DNA from: Bacteroidota bacterium | GTDB taxonomy: Bacteria; Bacteroidota; Bacteroidia; Cytophagales; Cyclobacteriaceae | Assembly: GCA_023417065.1 (NCBI GenBank) | Contig: JAEZGH010000218.1 | Coordinates: forward strand, 1 to 36,866 | DNA length: 36,866 bases | Direction: 5' to 3' | Shown: piece by piece, positions 25,944 to 32,714 of the stretch | Layout of the letters: every line of letters starts with the position of its first letter | Numbering within the stretch: position 1 is the first letter of the stretch | The notes under the pieces: model-generated | Databases searched by the model: none | What the model was told of the DNA's origin: nothing | Seen by the model: the letters and a program-made list of their open reading frames with translations, nothing else | Program-made: the position numbers and the translations under genes

Positions 25944-27365
25944 TTATGGCCTCTTTTTCAGCGCCACCACATTTTCCACGTGGGTCGTGTGCGGGAACAT
26001 ATCTACCGGCTGGATGGCCGTGATCTCATAGGCGGAATCCAGAATCGCCAGGTCGCGGGCCTGGGTAGCGGGATTACAACTCACGTAGACGATCTTTTCC
26101 GGCGCCGCCTGAAGCAGCATCCGCGTAACAGACTCATGCATTCCCGCGCGCGGCGGATCGGTAATCACCGTATCAGGATGGCCGTGAACGCCCAAAAATG
26201 TCTCGTTCAGCAGGTCCTTAATATCACCCGCAAAGAAATCCGTGTTCGTAATGCCATTCAGCGCGGAGTTCTTCTTCGCATCCTCAATAGCATCCGCCAC
26301 GTATTCGAGACCTACGACATGGCGGGCACTGCCGGCCACAAAGTTGGCGATGGTGCCCGTTCCTGTGTACAGGTCGTATACCAGCTCATCGCCGCGGAGG
26401 CCCGCCATCTGCCAGGCTACCTTATATAATTCGAACGCCTGGTCGGAGTTCGTCTGATAAAATGATTTCGGCCCCACGCGAAACCTGAGCACTCCCGCCC
26501 CATCGGGACGCGGCATCTCTTCCGTGATATATGGATTGCCCTTCCAGGTCTTGATATCCAGGTCGGCAAACGTGTCATTCTTCTTACCGTTGATAACATA
26601 TTGAAACGACGTGATCTGCGGAAAGTCGCGCTCGAGCCGCGAAAGGATTTTCTCAATCCACGGCATTTCGTCGTACGTCACCTGAAGAATCACCATCACC
26701 TCACCCGTATTCGCCGTGCGGATCGTGAGCGTACGCAAAAACCCGATTTGCTTGCGCAAGTCAAAGAACGGAATGCCCTCGCGCATCGCTTCATCTTTTG
26801 CTGCCAGGCGGATGGCATTCGAAGGGTCGGGCTGAAGCCAGCATTCCTTCACATCAAAAATAAGGTCGTACTTCCGGGGGATGTGATAACCCAGCGCCGT
26901 CTCCCCCTGACCAACTCCATCTTCCGAATGCATTTCCTCCCGGGTCAGCCAGCGCTGCGCCGAAAAGGTGTAATCCAACTTATTCCGGTAATAGCGTGTC
27001 TTACCTGACGGGATGATGGGCGAGATATAGGGCAGTTGCAACCCTCCGATACGCTCCAGGTTGTCCACGACCTGTTTCTGTTTGTAGATCAGCTGGGTTT
27101 CGTATTGGATGTGCTGCCACGAACATCCGCCACAGATGCCAAAATGAATACAGAATGGCTGTGTCCGGTTGGGTGAGTATTCCAGAATTCGGGTCACCTT
27201 CCCTTCCAGATAGCTGCTTTTGATTTTATAAACCTGAGCTTCTACAATGTCACCAGGTGCGCCACCTTCCAGGAAGATCACCTTACCGTCTACGCGGGAT
27301 ACGCATTTCCCTTCCGCGGCCATGGTTTCCACCAGGAGGTTACTGATTAAGTCTCCTTTACGCAT
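25944..27365 (-). CDS. rlmD: 23S rRNA (uracil-C5)-methyltransferase, RlmD/RumA type
   Basis: A 473-residue enzyme that methylates C5 of a uridine in 23S rRNA. It has an N-terminal TRAM domain (about 1-60), iron-sulphur cysteines in CIHFGICGGC (about 72-81), a SAM-binding motif (VYDLYTGTGTIANF), DPPRAGMH and the catalytic-cysteine motif VSCNPATQARDL near the C-terminus. The ATG at 27363-27365 is preferred to a GTG two codons upstream. Which uridine is modified (U747 or U1939) cannot be told by eye, so the symbol is a best guess within the family. Confidence 0.9.
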   Translation of the reverse strand: MRKGDLISNLLVETMAAEGKCVSRVDGKVIFLEGGAPGDIVEAQVYKIKSSYLEGKVTRILEYSPNRTQPFCIHFGICGGCSWQHIQYETQLIYKQKQVVDNLERIGGLQLPYISPIIPSGKTRYYRNKLDYTFSAQRWLTREEMHSEDGVGQGETALGYHIPRKYDLIFDVKECWLQPDPSNAIRLAAKDEAMREGIPFFDLRKQIGFLRTLTIRTANTGEVMVILQVTYDEMPWIEKILSRLERDFPQITSFQYVINGKKNDTFADLDIKTWKGNPYITEEMPRPDGAGVLRFRVGPKSFYQTNSDQAFELYKVAWQMAGLRGDELVYDLYTGTGTIANFVAGSARHVVGLEYVADAIEDAKKNSALNGITNTDFFAGDIKDLLNETFLGVHGHPDTVITDPPRAGMHESVTRMLLQAAPEKIVYVSCNPATQARDLAILDSAYEITAIQPVDMFPHTTHVENVVALKKRP

Positions 27366-27393
27366 AAGCACGCAAATTACGTCAAAGATGGAT

Positions 27394-27423
27394 TTTGTCC
27401 TCTGTTCATATTACTTATCTTTA
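27394..27423 (+). promoter_or_regulatory. Candidate promoter of the CHU_C surface protein gene
   Basis: TTTG (27394-27397), 18 bases, then TATCTTTA (27416-27423), one mismatch from TAnnTTTG. The -7 element ends 17 bases before the ATG at 27441. It lies in the short gap between divergent genes. Confidence 0.5.
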
Positions 27424-27440
27424 ATATTTGGGGTGTGTGT

Positions 27441-30179
27441 ATGAAAAGATCTCTACTGGTTTTTCTCTTTCTGCTTTCTGGTCCAATACTCATCGCAAGC
27501 CACATTGTTGGGGGTGAATTTGAATTCGTATACAAAGGCACACACGCCTCGGGCCTCCACCGGTACAACATCAGCCTCATCCTCTACTTCGACAGGCTCT
27601 ACGGAAGCCCCGGAGCGCTCGACCCTTACGCCGCAGTTCGCATCTTCCGCAAGAGCGACAACGCCATTATGGTGAATGCGCTGGTGCTCGATCTGCTTCA
27701 GCAAAGCGCCGTTCAATACAAACGCCCCGAATGTTCTTCGGGCTCGTCGATCGCGACAGACCGCCTTTACTATACCTATATGCGCAATGGCGTTCAGGCG
27801 GAGATTCTCCTCAACCCCACGGACTTCACTGACCCTGAAGGGTACTACATCTCGTGGGAACGCTGCTGCCGCAACTACAACATCTCGAACATTTACAGCG
27901 AAGATCCCAACACCGGAGCCTCCCGTTATGCGGGCCAGACGTTCTACCTCGAGTTCCCGCCGCTGATGAAAGACGGCGCTCCCTTTGTAAACTCATCACC
28001 GCGACTGTTCCGGCCGCTGAGCGATTACGCCTGCCCGGGACGCTTATATACGGTTGACTTCAGCGGCGTCGACCCCGATGGCGACTCACTCGTCTACACG
28101 ATGGTCGTTCCGCTCAACACAAAATCGGGCGATGCACTCCCGCCCTTCGACAACCTTCCACGCCCGGGACCTTACCCACAGGTAACGTACCGCGCGCCGT
28201 TCTCGCCGACAAATATCATGGCCGGCCTGCCCGACCTCTCAATCAGCCAGGACGGCGTGCTCAGTGTCATCCCTCAATATGCAGGACTTTACGTCTTTGC
28301 CGTTCAGTGTGATGAATATCGCAATGGCGAAAAGATCGGCTCCATCCGAAGAGACTTCCAGTTACTCGTGCTGAGTAACTGTCCGATGGCGCGCCCTCCT
28401 GTCGTGGAAGGAAAGAAACGCAACGACAATACATTTCAGCGCAGCCGCCTCGACGTCTCGTTTCCAAGCACCGGTGACGACAGCGAACGCTGCATCGACA
28501 TCCGCGTATCGGATCCCGACGCATCGGTTCAAAATGAAGATATCGAAATCCTCGCCGTGGCCGTAAACTTCGAAAACAAAGCCCTCAAGGATATACTGCC
28601 CGAAGTACCGCGCGCCATTCTCTCAAACGGAAACTCACAGATGTTCAGCATCTGCTTTCCACAGTGCTCGTTTACGGATTCAGACAATTATGAGATCGAC
28701 ATCGTCGTGCTGAATGAATCGTGTGGCGGCGCACTCATGGATACAATTCGCGTTGCCGTAAATGTTATCAACCCACCGAACTCACCACCGGTATGGACGC
28801 CTTCCGAAATTGACGAAACAGTAACCGAAGGCGGCGCTCCGTTTGTAGTATCCTTTACAGGTACGGATGCTGATGGTGAGATGCTCGACATTACTCCTCC
28901 GGCCTTTGCGTCGGAGTTTGAAAAATATGGATTCAGCTGGCAAGTGAAATCAACCGTACCGGGACGGGTAGACGCAGAGCTGACGTGGAACACAGAATGC
29001 GATCGTTATGACTTCAGCGTGAAGCGCGACTTCGAATTCGACTTCTTACTGAATGACGGGGACATGTGCGACATCACCCCTGCCGATACGCTCACGTTTA
29101 AACTAAAACGCCGCATTGAGGATTTTCACGACCCTGTGATCGAATATGAACCCAACCCCACACTGAAGAAGATCACGATATCGGAAAAAATCTATAACAC
29201 ACTGCGTTTCAACACCCTGGTATCCGACAAAGACAATGACAAGCTTGAAGTGAGCGCAGTCGGCAAAGACTTCGAACTGCCCGAATACGGCGCATCCTAT
29301 CCGGCACGCACGCTCACAGGAAACACAAGTGTACCCGCTACGCTGCCTTTTTCATGGTACCTCAACTGTGATAAGATAAATCCGAATCAGCAGAAGCAAT
29401 TCAACTTCTACCTCATCGTTACGGATCGCGAAAACATGTGCGGCTATCACCTCGCCGACACGCTTGATGTGACCGTGAATGTGTTACCTCCCGACAACGC
29501 CGCGCCGCAGCTGGCAATCGATGGCCATACGGAGGAAACGGAATTTACTATGACCGTCGGCGACGACTTAATAGTTCCTGTAGTGGGAACCGATACAGAC
29601 CTCAATCCCCAGGATCTCCTAACGCTCGAGCTCCTCGACGCCGATGGCACCGTGATACCCGACGGATTTACATTTACCTCAACGCCGTCGAACAGTCCGG
29701 TACTGGGAACCCTCAGCTGGACTCCCGGGTGCGAAATTTTCAACGGCAAGGAGTATGAAAATGATTATCGGTTTACGTTCCGGGTGCTCGACAACCGCTG
29801 CTTTAACCCTAAGGGCGACACGCTCGCCTTCCGACTGAAAATCAAGGACCGCGAACAGATCACGACGGATTTCATCCCACCTAATGTGATCACCCCCAAC
29901 AAGACCGACGACCTGAACAGCTTTTTCGCAATGGTGCGCCTTGAGAACGGCGAGCTTGTGAACATCCTGCCGGAGGACAACTGTGCCGGCCGATTTGTAA
30001 GCATTATGATTATGAATCGCTGGGGCCGCGAAGTGTTTTCGAGCAACGACCGCGACTTCCGCTGGTACGCAGATGGAGAACCTTCCGGCGTTTACTTCTA
30101 CCTGCTGAAGTTTACAAACCGCGAATACAAGGGTGTGGTGTCGGTGATCAGTGGCGGTGAATCACAGGCGAACCGGTAG
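27441..30179 (+). CDS. Large cell-surface protein with CHU_C (gliding-motility/T9SS type B) C-terminal domain
   Basis: A 912-residue protein from the ATG at 27441; an in-frame GTG two codons earlier is less likely. A signal peptide (about 1-20) is followed by SHIVGGEFEF, a start common to this group. The middle has repeated Ig/cadherin-like beta domains with recurring phrases such as VDPDGDSL, TDADGEML and SDKDNDKL (about 205, 475 and 595) and paired cysteines. The last 95 residues hold the type B sorting signature: NVITPNKTDDLN, MNRWGREVFSS, SGVYFYLLKF and YKGVVSVI. It is thus predicted to cross the outer membrane by type IX secretion. Its ligand is unknown. Its 3' end overlaps the next, convergent gene by 18 bases. 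Confidence 0.9.
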   Translation: MKRSLLVFLFLLSGPILIASHIVGGEFEFVYKGTHASGLHRYNISLILYFDRLYGSPGALDPYAAVRIFRKSDNAIMVNALVLDLLQQSAVQYKRPECSSGSSIATDRLYYTYMRNGVQAEILLNPTDFTDPEGYYISWERCCRNYNISNIYSEDPNTGASRYAGQTFYLEFPPLMKDGAPFVNSSPRLFRPLSDYACPGRLYTVDFSGVDPDGDSLVYTMVVPLNTKSGDALPPFDNLPRPGPYPQVTYRAPFSPTNIMAGLPDLSISQDGVLSVIPQYAGLYVFAVQCDEYRNGEKIGSIRRDFQLLVLSNCPMARPPVVEGKKRNDNTFQRSRLDVSFPSTGDDSERCIDIRVSDPDASVQNEDIEILAVAVNFENKALKDILPEVPRAILSNGNSQMFSICFPQCSFTDSDNYEIDIVVLNESCGGALMDTIRVAVNVINPPNSPPVWTPSEIDETVTEGGAPFVVSFTGTDADGEMLDITPPAFASEFEKYGFSWQVKSTVPGRVDAELTWNTECDRYDFSVKRDFEFDFLLNDGDMCDITPADTLTFKLKRRIEDFHDPVIEYEPNPTLKKITISEKIYNTLRFNTLVSDKDNDKLEVSAVGKDFELPEYGASYPARTLTGNTSVPATLPFSWYLNCDKINPNQQKQFNFYLIVTDRENMCGYHLADTLDVTVNVLPPDNAAPQLAIDGHTEETEFTMTVGDDLIVPVVGTDTDLNPQDLLTLELLDADGTVIPDGFTFTSTPSNSPVLGTLSWTPGCEIFNGKEYENDYRFTFRVLDNRCFNPKGDTLAFRLKIKDREQITTDFIPPNVITPNKTDDLNSFFAMVRLENGELVNILPEDNCAGRFVSIMIMNRWGREVFSSNDRDFRWYADGEPSGVYFYLLKFTNREYKGVVSVISGGESQANR

Positions 30180-30905
30180 CACCTGGTGATCGCGGATGAA
30201 GGCAGTGCGACCATTCCAGCGTACCTGTACCCATATATCATAGCGCTTTTCGATTTCAAAGCGGTGACCGCCGTCGATCACATCTACAACGTCTGCGGCA
30301 CCCGACGGCCCGGCCATCAGGTAGTTGTGATTCTCAGCCACTATAACTTGCGTATCAGTTTCCTTCATCGAAAGGTGGAAGCCAAACACTACAGCGAGGA
30401 ATAAGACAGTCGCCACGGCGGCTATGGGTTTATGGCCTCGGCGCTTCAGGAATACCGCCAGACTCACCAGCAGCAGCATCAGCGCCCCTATGGCCATCGA
30501 CACCTTGTCGTGGTACTTCTGGTAGATGAGGGCTACCTGGCTGGTTTCATCAAAGGTGTACCCCTGGAGCTTGTGTTTTTTTGACAGCTGTTCCATTTTG
30601 GCGAGGACGGCGTCGTCGCCGGTGGCAAGGTGGTAGAGATTGAGGTAGTAGAGGGTTTTACCGATTTCATTCAGTCCCTCTTCCACGAAGGCCATTTTGA
30701 GGAACATGGCGGGTGTATACTGGCCCTGGGTGAAGATTTCCTCGTAATGAGCCAGCGACTGGGTGAATTGTTTGGCGGCAAATAAGGAATCTGCTTTTTG
30801 CAGGCGATAGTTAAAAACCTGACTATGAGCGGGGGTAAAAAAGGCGCCGGAGGCGAGAAAAAGAACCATAATAATTTTTAGAACCGGCCATTGCATTTTT
30901 TTCAT
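30162..30905 (-). CDS. TPR and SH3-domain membrane protein, BatE-like architecture
   Basis: A 247-residue protein. A signal peptide (about 8-28, ending AHSQ) is followed by TPR-like helices (about 32-105), two membrane segments (about 136-154 and 161-180; AIGALMLLLVSLAVFLKRR, then AVATVLFLAVVFGFHLS) and a bacterial SH3-like domain (about 185-245; VVDVIDGGHRFEIEKRYDIWVQVRW). This TPR / two-helix / SH3 order is that of BatE in Bacteroidota aerotolerance operons, but no batA, batB or batD is near, so the role is uncertain. ATG codons at 30905 and 30896 are both possible starts. Confidence 0.78.
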   Translation of the reverse strand: MKKMQWPVLKIIMVLFLASGAFFTPAHSQVFNYRLQKADSLFAAKQFTQSLAHYEEIFTQGQYTPAMFLKMAFVEEGLNEIGKTLYYLNLYHLATGDDAVLAKMEQLSKKHKLQGYTFDETSQVALIYQKYHDKVSMAIGALMLLLVSLAVFLKRRGHKPIAAVATVLFLAVVFGFHLSMKETDTQVIVAENHNYLMAGPSGAADVVDVIDGGHRFEIEKRYDIWVQVRWNGRTAFIRDHQVLPVRL

Positions 30906-30920
30906 CTTCTGTTACCTTTG
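30891..30920 (+). promoter_or_regulatory. Strong Bacteroidota-type promoter pointing toward tRNA-Lys
   Basis: TTG (30891-30893), 19 bases, then TACCTTTG (30913-30920), a perfect -7 element. The predicted start at about 30927 is some 150 bases before the tRNA. The leader has a 7-base-pair hairpin (caattac 30926-30932 region with gtaattg) but no open frame worth naming. Confidence 0.65.
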
Positions 30921-31076
30921 CGACCTCAATTACGGAAAACACCCGGTAATTGACAAGGAACAAAAAGAATGGTGGAGTTTTCCCTCTGAAAAGGGTCCGA
31001 AAGCAAAACGAATTCTTAATTTTGAACCGCCTGTTAAGGAGCACATCGGCAAGCCGGGTTCCCCAAGCAGATTCAA

Positions 31077-31149
31077 GATTCCGTAGCTCAGCTGGTAGAG
31101 CAATACACTTTTAATGTATGGGTCCTGGGTTCGAATCCCAGCGGGATCA
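31077..31149 (+). tRNA. tRNA-Lys (anticodon UUU)
   Basis: A complete 73-base cloverleaf can be folded: acceptor gattccg/cgggatc (one G-T pair), D stem gctc/gagc, anticodon stem ataca/tgtat with loop cttttaa, variable loop gggtc, T stem ctggg/cccag with loop ttcgaat, and discriminator A. CCA is not encoded. A terminator and an integrase gene follow, so its 3' end is the probable integration site of the downstream island. Confidence 0.97.
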
Positions 31150-31173
31150 CAGGTTGACAAACCAAAACACTCG

Positions 31174-31207
31174 AAAGCTCACGAAACATGTTTTTGTGGG
31201 CTTTTTT
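31174..31207 (+). terminator. Terminator after tRNA-Lys
   Basis: aaagctcacgaaa pairs with tttttgtgggcttt over 13 base pairs (two G-T) with a short loop, followed by a T run (31202-31207). It lies 25 bases after the tRNA. Confidence 0.88.
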
Positions 31208-31249
31208 GCTTTTAAACGCAGTTCGAAAAAGTCAGCAATTCTCAAATGG

Positions 31250-31298
31250 CTGGTGAGCAATTTGGGAGAAGCAGCCCCAAATAAAATTTGCTCACCAG
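31250..31298. repeat. Large inverted repeat between tRNA-Lys and the integrase gene
   Basis: ctggtgagcaa (31250-31260) and ttgctcaccag (31288-31298) are perfect reverse complements. Inside them tttggg (31261-31266) pairs with cccaaa (31276-31281), leaving a one-sided six-base bulge. The whole forms a strong two-part hairpin with no T run. Its place, 100 bases before the integrase start, suits recombinase or excisionase binding or control of the integrase gene. Confidence 0.7.
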
Positions 31299-31399
31299 AA
31301 TCGCTCGAAGAGACTCAATATCAAGCAGTTCTGAAAATGAACATCTTGATTCAGCAAAGACATCAAAGGAATTTTATCAACCATTAAAATTTTACTTTG

Positions 31400-32629
31400 A
31401 TGAACAAAACTTTGAAAGTGCTCTTCTTCCTGAGAACAAGAGCGAACTATGCCAGTGGACCAGCACCGATCTACATGCGAGTGACTGTTGGAGGCGATCG
31501 TTTTGAAATGGCAACGCAGCGTGAAGTTGATCCGGAGAAGTGGGACAACAAAGCGTGCAGAATGGTGCGATCGAAAAAGGAGTCCACCCGCGAACTCAAC
31601 TATTATCTTGACATGCTCCAGGGAAAAATCTTTGAAGCACAGCGCGAGATGGTCAGCCAGGGTATTGATATTACCGCACGCAAGATCAAAAATTTCCTGC
31701 TGGGCAAAGAGATCGAAGAAACGAAAACGCTTCTTCAAGTTTACAAGCAACACGTTCAGGAAGTAAAAGCACTTGTTGGAAAAGAATACGCAGAGGGCAC
31801 ACTGAAAAGATTTAGGGCAGCACTCACCTCGCTGGAAGCATATCTGAAGCACAAAGGCATCCCGGACATATCTCTTGAAGATCTCGACCATCAATTCATA
31901 ACCGGATACGAGTTCTTTCTGAAGACTGTGCGTGACATCGAGCACAACACCGCGATGGGTATCATCAAGAAACTGAAAAAGATCGTACGGATCTGTGTGC
32001 CGAACGAATGGCTGGAGAAAGATCCCTTCATGAATTACAAAGTCAAGATTCGTGAAACCAACAGGCCCTTCCTGCTCCAGGACGAGCTTGACAGAATCAT
32101 GGCATTGAAATTCACCGCAGAGCGCCTCGCCAACGTGCGTGATATTTTTGTATTCTGCTGTTATACAGGTCTCGCTTACGCGGATGTGCAGAAATTGAGA
32201 CGCGTTGATATTGTCATCGGCCATGATGGCGAGAAATGGATTCATACAGAACGAGTGAAAACTGAAACAGCAACGCGGGTTCCACTCCTCCCCCAGGCAT
32301 TGAAGATCATGGATGCTTATAAAGATCATCCGCAGTGCGTGAATGAAAACAAGCTTCTGCCCGTGATGAGCAACCAGAAGATGAATGAGTACTTAAAAGA
32401 GATCGCGGACCTGTGTGAGATTAATAAGAAGATGACGTTTCACACTGCGCGGCATACTTTCGCCACTACCGTGACTTTAACGAACGGTGTTCCGATTGAA
32501 ACCGTGAGTAAAATGCATGGGCATAAGACCTTAAGAACAACGCAACAGTACGCGAAGATTTTGGATCAGAAGGTCGGGGAAGATATGATGGCTTTAAAAC
32601 TCAAACTTAATAATCGACCTTTGTTGTAA
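31400..32629 (+). CDS. Tyrosine recombinase / integrase of the Bacteroidota conjugative-transposon type
   Basis: A 409-residue protein from the ATG at 31400; a TTG one codon earlier is less likely. It has an arm-DNA-binding domain (about 1-90), a SAM-like core-binding domain (about 105-205) and a catalytic domain (about 220-400). The catalytic residues visible are H348 and R351 (FHTARHTFA), H375 (MHGHKTLRTT) and nucleophile Y384. The first arginine of the usual set is replaced by A259 in YTGLAYADV. IntDOT of CTnDOT also lacks this arginine, so the enzyme need not be dead. It reads away from tRNA-Lys into the cargo genes. It should insert and excise the island. Confidence 0.93.
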   Translation: MNKTLKVLFFLRTRANYASGPAPIYMRVTVGGDRFEMATQREVDPEKWDNKACRMVRSKKESTRELNYYLDMLQGKIFEAQREMVSQGIDITARKIKNFLLGKEIEETKTLLQVYKQHVQEVKALVGKEYAEGTLKRFRAALTSLEAYLKHKGIPDISLEDLDHQFITGYEFFLKTVRDIEHNTAMGIIKKLKKIVRICVPNEWLEKDPFMNYKVKIRETNRPFLLQDELDRIMALKFTAERLANVRDIFVFCCYTGLAYADVQKLRRVDIVIGHDGEKWIHTERVKTETATRVPLLPQALKIMDAYKDHPQCVNENKLLPVMSNQKMNEYLKEIADLCEINKKMTFHTARHTFATTVTLTNGVPIETVSKMHGHKTLRTTQQYAKILDQKVGEDMMALKLKLNNRPLL

Positions 32630-32657
32630 TCACTTTTAGTTCGTACATTTATTGAAG

Positions 32658-32697
32658 CCCATTAATGTTCTAAACCGAACCATTAATGGGTTTTGTT
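32658..32697 (+). terminator. Terminator after the integrase gene
   Basis: cccattaatg (32658-32667) pairs perfectly with cattaatggg (32681-32690), and three more pairs can form inside; ttttgtt follows. It lies 28 bases past the integrase stop. It excludes the upstream ATG (32652) as the ATPase start, since that would translate through the stem. Confidence 0.88.
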
Positions 32698-32714
32698 GTA
32701 TTAATTTATTAGAC

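Noticed and set aside
25758..26429. Plus-strand frame of 223 residues overlapping the rRNA methyltransferase gene
   Set aside because: It is mostly antisense to a well-supported gene and rich in Arg and His without any domain.
30930..31160. Minus-strand frame over the tRNA (76 residues, with the phrase AGIRTQDPYIKS)
   Set aside because: It is the antisense translation of tRNA-Lys, a well-known false protein. The overlapping frame at 30823-31044 is rejected for lying over the promoter and the BatE-like gene start.
31292..32329. Minus-strand frame of 345 residues opposite the integrase gene
   Set aside because: The plus strand encodes a complete tyrosine recombinase with its catalytic residues; the minus-strand protein has no recognisable domain and is cysteine- and histidine-rich in the way of antisense frames.
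32652..32714. Upstream ATG as the ATPase start, adding 21 residues
   Set aside because: The extra codons run through the integrase terminator stem, and the family N-terminus begins at the ATG at 32715.
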